This document shows, in pieces, positions 1-5,520 of a stretch of DNA of 5,522 bases (position 1 is the stretch's first letter; each line of letters opens with the position of its first letter). Source of the DNA: Rubrobacteraceae bacterium (lineage in GTDB: Bacteria > Actinomycetota > Rubrobacteria > Rubrobacterales > Rubrobacteraceae); contig JARDZQ010000148.1 in assembly GCA_029240775.1 (NCBI GenBank), positions 1 to 5,522 of the forward strand, read 5' to 3'. The notes under the pieces were generated by a model that did not search any database, was not told the origin of the DNA, and was given only the letters and a program-made list of their open reading frames with translations. The translations under genes and the position numbers were made by a program.

Positions 1-1
1 C

Positions 2-517
2 GCCGTCGCCCTCACGACTGTTTACTGGGTGTTGCGCTTCTCCGTCGGCCCCCTGGCGTTGATGGCGGTAGGGTGGTCCGGCGACTGGCTCCCCGTGGTC
101 GTGGCCCAGCTGCTCCTGGCCTCTTTCGTCCTCCCGTTCGCCCCGACTCCGGGGGGCTGGGGCGCGAGGGAGCTCGGCCTGGCGGCCCTGCTGTCCGGAT
201 ACGTGCCGGAGGGGCAGCTGCTGAGCGGGCTCGTCGTCTACACGGCCTTGTCCCACTGGCTGCCCTTGACCGCTAGCGCCTTCTTCACCAGCTACGAGTT
301 GCGACGAGGGACCTTTAGCCGCAGTGGATGGCAGAAGGCCGTGGAGAGGGAAGGCCACACCGAGGCTATCACACGGGTCTTGCCAGCCGTTACTCTCACT
401 ACTGCACCGCGGCGTTCCGTTTTGTCGGGTAATTTAGACCCAGTGGAGACGAGAACGTGGCAACACAACGAGGCAAGCACTCCAACAGGCAGTATTCCGG
501 AGGAAAGCAGGGCATGA
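2..517 (+). CDS. Lysylphosphatidylglycerol synthase TM / flippase-like membrane protein, 3' part
   Basis: The reading frame is open from base 2, so the start lies upstream of the window; 171 residues are visible. Hydrophobic segments alternate with short loops (about residues 28-47, 58-66 and 73-96 of the visible part). Between them lies PTPGGWGARE (residues 48-57), which matches the P-x-PGG-x-G-x-x-E signature of the lysylphosphatidylglycerol synthase transmembrane / UPF0104 family. Members are inner-membrane proteins; some flip aminoacylated or glycosylated lipids, and many stand-alone ones have no known substrate. No aminoacyl-transfer domain follows. Instead there is a hydrophilic tail of about 70 residues, from roughly residue 101, that I do not recognise and that is richer in A+T. 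The TGA stop overlaps the ATG of the acyltransferase, suggesting co-translation and a shared role in membrane lipid or glycolipid assembly. The family call is fairly sure; the substrate is unknown. Confidence 0.75.
   Translation, partial: AVALTTVYWVLRFSVGPLALMAVGWSGDWLPVVVAQLLLASFVLPFAPTPGGWGARELGLAALLSGYVPEGQLLSGLVVYTALSHWLPLTASAFFTSYELRRGTFSRSGWQKAVEREGHTEAITRVLPAVTLTTAPRRSVLSGNLDPVETRTWQHNEASTPTGSIPEESRA
499..507 (+). promoter_or_regulatory. Ribosome binding site of the acyltransferase gene
   Basis: GGAGGAAAG lies 6 bases (11 from its GGAGG core) before the ATG at 514. The in-frame ATG at 457 lacks a comparable site, so this sequence decides the start at 514 and makes the overlap with the upstream gene only 4 bp. 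Confidence 0.75.
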
Positions 518-1230
518 GAAGACCTCCAGCGACAACCAAATTCGCTAACGAATTGGGACGACGAGTCGCATATTCTTATGCCCGCCGACTGACGCGTTCG
601 GACGTCGAGTGGGAGACCGACTTGCCATTGGGCGGGAAAATTATCGCCGCCAACCATCCAACCACGGCTGACCCTTTCCTGATGATGTCGTGGCCGTTCG
701 AGCCGGTTTACATCCTGATCAGCGAAGCAGCTTTCAAGGTGCCGCTGGTAGGTAGCTTCTTGCGCCTCGCGGGTCACATACCCGTTCACGCTGATCGCAG
801 ACGCGAAGCGTTTGAGGCTGCATTACACCTGCTAGGCGAGCGCAAGACCGTGGGCATCTTCCCGGAAGGCGCCCTAAGCGAAGACGATGGACGGCTCGTG
901 CCGATGCGCAGCGGAGTGGTCAGGTTGGCTGTAACGGCACGAGTGCCGATTGTCCCGGCTGGCATTGCGCTGGACTGGCATTTCGTCAGCGCGCGGCGGT
1001 TGCAGCAATTCGGAGTAACGGAGAAGATGCGATGGTTCTGGCTCGGAGCGTATGAAGTATCCGTAGGGAAACCGTTGGTATTCGAGCATACCGCGGATGA
1101 TCGCGAGGCGGTCAAATGGTCAATGTATATCCTGACAGAAGAGATCGAGCGACTTGTAGAACGGAGTGCGAAGCGCTTGCTGGATGCGAGCTGGCCTTGG
1201 ACAACCGCGTATGCGGGAATCCATCGGTGA
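514..1230 (+). CDS. PlsC-family 1-acyl-sn-glycerol-3-phosphate acyltransferase-like protein
   Basis: This 238-residue protein belongs to the PlsC/LPLAT acyltransferase family, which moves a fatty acyl group from acyl-ACP or acyl-CoA to a lysophospholipid or related acceptor at the inner face of the membrane. The catalytic NHxxxxD motif is NHPTTAD (residues 47-53, with H48 and D53). The acceptor-binding FPEG motif is at 116-119, followed by RSGVVRLA and the VPIVPAGI block (144-151). Length and motif order are normal for the family. The start at 514 is chosen over an in-frame ATG at 457 because GGAGG precedes it at good spacing and the extra 19 residues are low-complexity and hydrophilic. The 4-bp ATGA overlap with the flippase-like gene suggests translational coupling. 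G+C is lower than in the neighbours (33, 34 and 31 of 60 in three sampled 60-base lines). The true acceptor could be lysophosphatidate or a glycolipid precursor; the sequence does not settle this. Confidence 0.85.
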   Translation: MRRPPATTKFANELGRRVAYSYARRLTRSDVEWETDLPLGGKIIAANHPTTADPFLMMSWPFEPVYILISEAAFKVPLVGSFLRLAGHIPVHADRRREAFEAALHLLGERKTVGIFPEGALSEDDGRLVPMRSGVVRLAVTARVPIVPAGIALDWHFVSARRLQQFGVTEKMRWFWLGAYEVSVGKPLVFEHTADDREAVKWSMYILTEEIERLVERSAKRLLDASWPWTTAYAGIHR

Positions 1231-1260
1231 GAATGTGGCGTCGCGGAGTCCAGCCGCTCA

Positions 1261-1266
1261 TATAAT
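1261..1266 (+). promoter_or_regulatory. Possible -10 element for the two-component operon
   Basis: An exact TATAAT hexamer sits in the 78-bp gap before the kinase, 42 bases from its GTG, giving a predicted leader of about 35 bases. No convincing TTGACA-like -35 is found 16-18 bases upstream and there is no TG extension, so this rests on the hexamer and its location only. Confidence 0.35.
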
Positions 1267-1308
1267 GACGGGCAGAGTCGCAGTGATGCCCGAGAAAGGT
1301 AGTATCGA

Positions 1309-2706
1309 GTGTCCGAACCGATGGCCATCGGCCCCAATGCCGAGCTGGGATACGACTCTGCCCGCCCCCTCCGCCCGCCGTCCTTCGCAGGGCTGAGAGC
1401 AGCCGCTGGCTTCCTGCTGACGAGCCTTCCGCTCGGACTCTTCTGGTTCGTCGTGCTCGCTGCGCCGATCTTGCTCGGCATCTTCCTGTCGGCCGTGTGG
1501 GTGGTGACGGGCCCCATCCTCGCGTTGGTTTGGTGGAGCGGCAAGCAGCGGCGACAAACGCTCCTCAGCGGGTTGGCTCTGGCCTCCACTCCCCTAACGT
1601 TCCTGTCCGCACGCGGCGCGCAGGACGAAAGGCGCCGCATCGCGAGGTGCCTGGGTTATGCGGTACCCTCTCCTTACCGCAGGCTGCCACCAGGGCCGAA
1701 GCTCGCTCGCGTCCGGGCCGAGGATCCAGCCGTTTGGCGTGACCTAGCGTATCTGCTATTGCTCCTGCCCATAGGCGCCGCCGAGTTCGCTGGCGTTATC
1801 GCCGGATTCGTGTTCCTCTTGGCGACCATAACGCTGCCAGCGTGGCTGTTTGTTGCGTTCCCGGATGGTGCCCCGCTGTGGCTGGAGGTCCGTATAGACA
1901 CCTTTCCCGAAGCGATAACTGTCGCAGTCGTTGCACTGCCGGTCTCTGCGCTCGCCGGATATCTCCTGATCGCCGGCTTGTCCCAGGCACACATCTCCTT
2001 AGGACGGGCACTGTTGGGACCGAGCAGGCGTGCCAGACTCACCGAGCGCGTGGAGGAGTTGACCGAGAGCCGCTCAAGGGTGCTTGCGGTGGCCTTGGCC
2101 GAGCGCCGCAGGATCGAGCGCGACTTGCACGACGGCGCGCAACAGAGACTCATCTCCCTGGCAATCGACCTCGGCATGGCGAGGCAGAAGATAGAAAGCG
2201 ACCCGGAGGCGGCCCGGGCGCTGGTCGAGGAGGCTCACGAGGAAGCAAAACGCGCTTCGGCCGACATACGAGATCTCGTCCGGGGCATCCACCCAGCTGT
2301 CCTGAGTGACCGCGGACTCGACGCGGCGATCTCCGCCCTGGCCGACCGCTGCCCTGTGCCGGTAGAGGTGGACGTGGCCCTCGACGAGCGGCCACCCGAG
2401 ACGGTGGAAACGACGGCGTACTTCGTGGTGGCCGAGGCCTTGGCCAACGTCGCAAAGCACTCCGGAGCTTCGGAGGCACAGGTCAGCGTGTGGCGAGCGC
2501 CAGAGGATATGCTGGTGGTCGAGATCGTTGACGACGGTAAAGGCGGCGCAGATCCCGAGGCCGGCACCGGTCTGGCCGGTCTCGCGGACCGGCTCGCCGC
2601 ACTCGACGGACGGCTCTTCGTAGAGAGTCCGGCCGGTGGTCCCACCCGAGTGGGAGCGGCGCTGCTGCTCGGTGCATTCGATGGAACAGCTCGTAGAACC
2701 CCGTGA
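1309..2706 (+). CDS. NarL-family membrane sensor histidine kinase
   Basis: This 465-residue kinase autophosphorylates on histidine and passes the phosphate to the regulator encoded next to it. The N-terminal half carries hydrophobic stretches at about 31-77, 145-183 and 199-224 with little extracytoplasmic loop, as in the 'putative sensor' domain (PF13796-like) of actinobacterial kinases. A coiled linker (about 240-265) leads to a HisKA_3 dimerisation domain with the H-box RDLHDGAQQRL; H274 is the likely phospho-acceptor, and D275/Q279 fit the DxxxQ phosphatase motif of this class. The HATPase domain follows, with N-box N380 in EALANVAKHS, G1 box DDGKGG (408-413) and G2 box GTGLAGLADR (419-428). 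The GTG start at 1309 is chosen because AAAGG (1295-1299) precedes it; the in-frame ATG at 1321 is an alternative. The stop overlaps the regulator start (GTGA). All catalytic boxes are intact; the stimulus is unknown, though the membrane-buried sensor hints at envelope sensing. Confidence 0.92.
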   Translation: MSEPMAIGPNAELGYDSARPLRPPSFAGLRAAAGFLLTSLPLGLFWFVVLAAPILLGIFLSAVWVVTGPILALVWWSGKQRRQTLLSGLALASTPLTFLSARGAQDERRRIARCLGYAVPSPYRRLPPGPKLARVRAEDPAVWRDLAYLLLLLPIGAAEFAGVIAGFVFLLATITLPAWLFVAFPDGAPLWLEVRIDTFPEAITVAVVALPVSALAGYLLIAGLSQAHISLGRALLGPSRRARLTERVEELTESRSRVLAVALAERRRIERDLHDGAQQRLISLAIDLGMARQKIESDPEAARALVEEAHEEAKRASADIRDLVRGIHPAVLSDRGLDAAISALADRCPVPVEVDVALDERPPETVETTAYFVVAEALANVAKHSGASEAQVSVWRAPEDMLVVEIVDDGKGGADPEAGTGLAGLADRLAALDGRLFVESPAGGPTRVGAALLLGAFDGTARRTP

Positions 2707-3386
2707 GTGACTCAAAGATCCCATCGAAAGATCCCCTTCGGGTCGTGATTGCCGAGGACTCCGGCCTCCTGCGTGAGGGTCTAGCGAGGCTCCTCGCCGA
2801 CGCCGACCTAAAGGTGGTCGCCAAGGTCGGCGACGGACCCGATCTGATCTCCGCCGCCGAAAAGCACCGCCCGGACATCGCCGTGGTGGACGTCAGGATG
2901 CCGCCCGGCTACCGCGACGAGGGCCTCCAGGCTGCCATCGAAGCCCGTCGGCGCATACCCGACCTCACAGTGCTCGTGCTCTCCCAGTACGTCGAGGAGC
3001 GCTACGGCACCGAGCTGCTCGAGTTGGGGGTAGCGGGCGTCGGTTACTTGCTCAAGGATCGAGTGGCCGATGTCTCTGACTTTGTCGCGGCTGTCCGTGA
3101 CGTTGCATCGGGCGGGACCGTGCTAGATCCCGAAGTAGTAAGTCAGCTCCTCTCCCGCCGCCGGCGCGACCGACGACTCGCCGTACTTACTCCCCGCGAA
3201 CGGGAAGTCCTCTCCCTTATCGCCGAGGGCCGCTCCAACCATGCTATCGCCAGAACGCTCTACGTTACCGAGGGCGCGGTCGAGAAGCACGTTAAGAACA
3301 TCTTCGGTAAGCTCGGGCTTGCCCAGACTGGCGATGATCATCGGCGAGTTCTAGCTGTTCTCACCTACCTGAGTAGCTGCTCATGA
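2703..3386 (+). CDS. LuxR/NarL-family DNA-binding response regulator
   Basis: This 227-residue protein is the likely partner of the upstream kinase. The receiver domain (about 13-130) has the acidic pair E18-D19, the phospho-acceptor D63 in AVVDVRMPP, the switch serine S94 in VLVLSQY and the conserved lysine K118 in YLLKD. After a short arginine-rich linker (151-158) comes the LuxR/GerE helix-turn-helix domain: LTPREREVL (162-170), then GRSNHAIARTLYVTEGAVEKHVKNIF up to about 201, the recognition region. Phosphorylation should favour dimer binding at promoters; the targets are not visible here. The GTG start at 2703 overlaps the kinase stop by 4 bp and lacks a strong ribosome site of its own, consistent with coupled translation. 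The final residues after LAVLTYL are short, normal for the family. Nothing is missing from the catalytic set. Confidence 0.93.
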   Translation: MSDSKIPSKDPLRVVIAEDSGLLREGLARLLADADLKVVAKVGDGPDLISAAEKHRPDIAVVDVRMPPGYRDEGLQAAIEARRRIPDLTVLVLSQYVEERYGTELLELGVAGVGYLLKDRVADVSDFVAAVRDVASGGTVLDPEVVSQLLSRRRRDRRLAVLTPREREVLSLIAEGRSNHAIARTLYVTEGAVEKHVKNIFGKLGLAQTGDDHRRVLAVLTYLSSCS

Positions 3387-3504
3387 AGTTAGTTGCCTAC
3401 GCTCGCTGCTTATAAGATACCCTAGAAGCGCAAGATCGGGCTCAGTTCACACACCGCTTAGAAGACCTCTCTGTACACGTACCCAGGCGCGGATGCGAAG
3501 AGGT

Positions 3505-3513
3505 TGATACAAT
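3505..3513 (+). promoter_or_regulatory. Possible extended -10 promoter of the dehydrogenase gene
   Basis: TGATACAAT combines a TG extension with TACAAT (5 of 6 matches to TATAAT). There is no clear -35 at the usual distance, which extended -10 promoters can tolerate. Transcription would start near 3520, leaving room for a ribosome site only for the ATG at 3553 and arguing against the GTG at 3532. Confidence 0.35.
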
Positions 3514-3539
3514 ACACACAAGCATGCTGGGGTGAAAGT

Positions 3540-3546
3540 GGAAAGG
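3540..3546 (+). promoter_or_regulatory. Ribosome binding site deciding the dehydrogenase start
   Basis: GGAAAGG lies 6 bases before the ATG at 3553. A longer in-frame option begins with GTG at 3532 but would place this site inside the coding region. Confidence 0.5.
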
Positions 3547-3552
3547 CTGGTC

Positions 3553-4641
3553 ATGGCTGAGAATCCGGGCAACGGTATACGCCTGGTTCGGATCGAAGAT
3601 CTGCGGCACTGCCTGATAGCGGCCTTTGCGCGGCTCGAGCTGCCGCGCGAAGATGCCGAACAGGTCACTGAGGTCTTGCTGGACTCGGAAATGCGCGGCC
3701 ACGAGAACCACGGCGTCCACCTACTTGGCTTCCTAGCCGATGCGTACCGCGGCGGCGGCATGAACCCACGGCCCCGCATCCGGGCGCTGCGGGAGACGGA
3801 GGGAGCGCTGCTCCTCGATGGCGATCACAGCCACGTGGTCGGGGCGGCGCGAGCGATGCGCTGGTGCATCGAGCGCGCCCGCGAGCGCAAGGGCATGGCG
3901 GTAGCCGGCGTCCGCAACTCTCAGCCCATCGTCCCCGGCTTCTACGCTCGGATGGCAGCGGAGGCCGGGCTGATCGGCTTCGCCTGCGCCAACGGTATCC
4001 CGATGGTCGCCCCGCCCGGCGGCCGCACGCCGACCCTTGGCACCAACCCGCTCGCCTACGCCATCCCAGCCGGCCGCCACCCGCCGGTGGTGCTCGACGT
4101 GGCCACGACCACCGGTGCGGCGTTCAAGGTCCGGCTCGCGGCTCAGCGCAACCGTCCGGTGCCCGAGGGCATGATTCTAGACCGCGAAGGTCGCCCTACC
4201 ACCGACCCGAACGAGTTCGTCTGGGGTGGGCTCATGGCACCGCTCGGTTCCCCGGCAGCGCCCCACAAGGGCTTCGGCTTGGCGCTGGTCATCGACGCCC
4301 TGACCGGCGTCTTGACCGGGGCTGACTTCGCCCGCGACTTTCCCACCGAGCCCGCAACGGTCGGCAACGCCACCGTCTGGGCGCTCGACATTGAGGCGTT
4401 CATGGCGCGCCAGGAGTTCCTGGCTCGGATGGAGGCCCAGATCGACCAGGTCAAGGCCGGCGAGCGGCTAGCAGGGATTGATGAACTGTTAGTTCCGGGC
4501 GAACGTGGCCACCGCCGCTATCACGAGCTGAGTGCTCGGGGTACGGTCCCGCTCTCGGGGGCGACCTGGGAAGGGCTCACGAAGGCTTGTTCATCCCTGT
4601 CTATCTCACCGCCGTCCGTGCGGCTGAGCCGCAGCGGATAG
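3553..4641 (+). CDS. Ldh_2-family malate/L-lactate dehydrogenase-like oxidoreductase
   Basis: This 362-residue protein belongs to the Ldh_2 (PF02615) family of NAD(P)-dependent cytosolic enzymes that interconvert 2-hydroxy (or imino) acids and 2-oxo acids; members act on malate, sulfolactate, ureidoglycolate, diketogulonate or cyclic imino acids. Visible family blocks in order: MRGHENHGV (47-55, usually RGHxSHG, here with N52 for serine and H53 kept), GLIGFACANGIPMVAPPGG (139-157), LGTNPLAYAIP (162-172), LDVATT (181-186), GRPTTDP (213-219), HKGFGLALVIDAL (238-250), and a C-terminal LLVPGER (312-318). The stretch normally reading roughly NSxHFGxxGYY is here NSQPIVPGFY (122-131), lacking the histidine and about one residue shorter, so activity or substrate may differ. 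The length is slightly above the usual 330-350 because of a serine-rich tail. The ATG at 3553 is preferred over GTG 3532. The family call is secure; the substrate is unknown. Confidence 0.85.
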   Translation: MAENPGNGIRLVRIEDLRHCLIAAFARLELPREDAEQVTEVLLDSEMRGHENHGVHLLGFLADAYRGGGMNPRPRIRALRETEGALLLDGDHSHVVGAARAMRWCIERARERKGMAVAGVRNSQPIVPGFYARMAAEAGLIGFACANGIPMVAPPGGRTPTLGTNPLAYAIPAGRHPPVVLDVATTTGAAFKVRLAAQRNRPVPEGMILDREGRPTTDPNEFVWGGLMAPLGSPAAPHKGFGLALVIDALTGVLTGADFARDFPTEPATVGNATVWALDIEAFMARQEFLARMEAQIDQVKAGERLAGIDELLVPGERGHRRYHELSARGTVPLSGATWEGLTKACSSLSISPPSVRLSRSG

Positions 4642-4690
4642 AACCTACGGTACCTTGAACACGAGACGCTTCGGTGGGGAGTGTATGGAG

Positions 4691-4696
4691 AGGAGG
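4691..4696 (+). promoter_or_regulatory. Ribosome binding site of the cupin pseudogene
   Basis: A full AGGAGG lies 9 bases before the ATG at 4706. The intact initiation signal suggests the reading frame was lost recently. Confidence 0.65.
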
Positions 4697-4705
4697 CGGT
4701 AAGCC

Positions 4706-5080
4706 ATGTCCAGGATACGAGCTCTGGAGAAGGCTGCCCTCTCGGAAGCCCCAGGAAGCCCAGGTATCACTAGGCACCTGGCTTTCCAGGGAGAAGGGTT
4801 TATGGTAGTTCGCTCGCGCGTTGACCCAAGCGTAATCTGTGGTTGGCATCACCACGGCGACTAAGATATCTACGGATACATCGTCTCGGGTACTGCTCGC
4901 TTCGAGAATGGTCCCGGTGGAAGGGACGCCGTCTCCCGCGGTCCGGGAGACTTCTTCTACGTCGCGGCACGTACGGTCCATCGCGATCTCAACCCGTCTG
5001 GCACGGAGGGTCAGGAGGTGATCCTGCTTCTCCAAGGGAGTGGTCCGATGGTCGTCAACGTGGAGGGGCCAGACCCGGGC
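4706..5080 (+). pseudogene. Cupin-domain protein interrupted by an in-frame stop
   Basis: Reading from the ATG at 4706 gives a cupin-fold protein whose frame is broken by TAA at 4862-4864 (codon 53) and then continues in the same frame with clear family sequence. Before the stop are an N-terminal strand region and cupin motif 1 with GWHHHGD (46-52); after it come DIYGYIVSG (54-62), GPGGRDAV (69-76), motif 2 GDFFYVAARTVHRDLN (81-96) and a closing block GSGPMVVNVEGPDP (111-124). Cupins bind a metal through such histidines, and many are small dioxygenases, isomerases or sensors; this subtype has no function I can name. The stop sits within metal-binding motif 1, so neither piece could form the barrel alone. 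Motif 2 has AAR where PxG is usual, a possible second sign of decay. The frame stays open past the homology to a TAA at 5246-5248, running into the next gene. A sequencing error at 4862 is the alternative. Confidence 0.78.
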
Positions 5081-5089
5081 ATGAAATTC

Positions 5090-5115
5090 TCGGAAGTTCG
5101 CTCAAGTACTTCCGA
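5090..5115 (+). repeat. Inverted repeat / possible hairpin after the cupin
   Basis: TCGGAAGT (5090-5097) and ACTTCCGA (5108-5115) are perfect 8-bp inverted arms around a 10-base loop. The repeat lies just after the end of recognisable cupin homology. No T-run follows, so it is not a standard intrinsic terminator. It could be a weak RNA hairpin, an operator or chance. Confidence 0.35.
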
Positions 5116-5183
5116 TACTAGGACATATGCCTCATGCACCTTCATCTCCCTCGTAGTAGAAAAACATCCGTGTAGAAAGGTAA

Positions 5184-5191
5184 GGGAGGAG
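5184..5191 (+). promoter_or_regulatory. Ribosome binding site of the IscA-like gene
   Basis: GGGAGGAG ends 11 bases before the ATG at 5203. The match is strong but the spacing is somewhat long; no better start is seen nearby. Confidence 0.55.
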
Positions 5192-5202
5192 TCAGATAGC
5201 GT

Positions 5203-5514
5203 ATGCTCACGATCACTCCGGCGGCCAAGCTGCGCTTGCGAGCCATAACAGACGTGGATATCCCTCAAGGATGGGCACTGCGCCTGGATACGCTCAGGAT
5301 GAGCCACAACGGCGACGCACCTGGCATCGCTATGTGCGTCGGCGAGCCCCAGCAAGACGACCGTCCCGTCGAGCACGAAGGTGAGACGCTGTTGTACGTC
5401 TCCGGCTGTGTGGCCGAAGCCTACGCCGGGTTCGTCGTCGACGTCGAAGAGAGCCCCGAGGGCCTACGCTTCGGCGTTGGGCCCCCCGAGGCCGGACACT
5501 TCGCCCGCTCCTAG
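5203..5514 (+). CDS. Small IscA/HesB-like protein lacking the Fe-S cysteines
   Basis: This is a 103-residue soluble protein. It opens with MLTITPAAKLRLR, the typical first strand and helix of A-type iron-sulfur carrier proteins (IscA/HesB/ErpA fold). Next come a GWALRLD strand (23-29), GIAMCVGEPQQDD (41-53), a VEHEGETLLYVSG segment (56-68) and FVVDVEESPEGLRFG (77-91), which parallels the strand before the C-terminal motif. Canonical members end with a CxC pair; here the only cysteines are C45 and C69, and the C-terminus reads VGPPEAGHFARS. It is therefore probably a fold relative that does not hold a cluster in the usual way. Such cysteine-poor relatives exist in actinobacteria, but I cannot name a function. 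It follows the broken cupin with a short gap and is followed at once by another ribosome site, so it is likely an internal operon gene. The reading frame is well supported; the family is a moderate-confidence call from sequence feel. Confidence 0.65.
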   Translation: MLTITPAAKLRLRAITDVDIPQGWALRLDTLRMSHNGDAPGIAMCVGEPQQDDRPVEHEGETLLYVSGCVAEAYAGFVVDVEESPEGLRFGVGPPEAGHFARS

Positions 5515-5520
5515 GAGGAG
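5513..5520 (+). promoter_or_regulatory. Ribosome binding site of a gene beyond the window edge
   Basis: AGGAGGAG overlaps the TAG stop of the IscA-like gene and sits at the right edge. Its strength and position suggest that a downstream gene on the same strand begins within about 10 bases after the window, in the same operon. Confidence 0.5.

Larger units (their letters stand above)
3387..3552 (+). other. Gap between response regulator and dehydrogenase
   Basis: This 166-bp stretch has no supported gene. I found no GC-rich hairpin followed by a T-run, so no intrinsic terminator for the two-component operon is evident. A TATAAG at 3411-3416 has no well-spaced -35. The best signal is the extended -10 near the right end, listed separately. 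Confidence 0.5.

Noticed and set aside
786..1640. 284-codon open frame on the - strand
   Set aside because: It runs opposite the acyltransferase and kinase genes, both of which have full motif sets; its product is Ser/Arg-rich with no recognisable domain. A shadow of GC-rich coding DNA.
2074..2724. 216-codon open frame on the - strand
   Set aside because: Lies opposite the conserved kinase catalytic domains and has no family-like sequence.
3465..3504. ACCTCT / AGAGGT inverted repeat ahead of the dehydrogenase
   Set aside because: Arms of only 6 bp with a loop of almost 30 bases are expected by chance.
4642..4705. Possible promoter with TTGAAC at 4655-4660
   Set aside because: No acceptable -10 hexamer at 16-18 bases spacing; the gap is short and read-through from the dehydrogenase is as likely.
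4751..4790. Imperfect hairpin with CCAGG/CCTGG arms and a short tandem GGAAGCCC-like repeat
   Set aside because: It lies in the 5' coding part of the cupin and has mismatches in the stem; the codons explain the sequence.
5013..5024. 12-base AGGAGGTGATCC, a perfect complement to the 16S rRNA 3' tail, inside the cupin
   Set aside because: It encodes part of the expected cupin strand QEVIL, and the nearest in-frame ATG (5048) is too far downstream for initiation. Probably codon coincidence, although an internal start at the GTG cannot be excluded.
4601..5035. 144-codon open frame on the - strand in the region without an intact + strand gene
   Set aside because: The + strand over the same bases shows cupin motifs in one frame on both sides of a stop, which explains the region better; the - strand product has no recognisable features.
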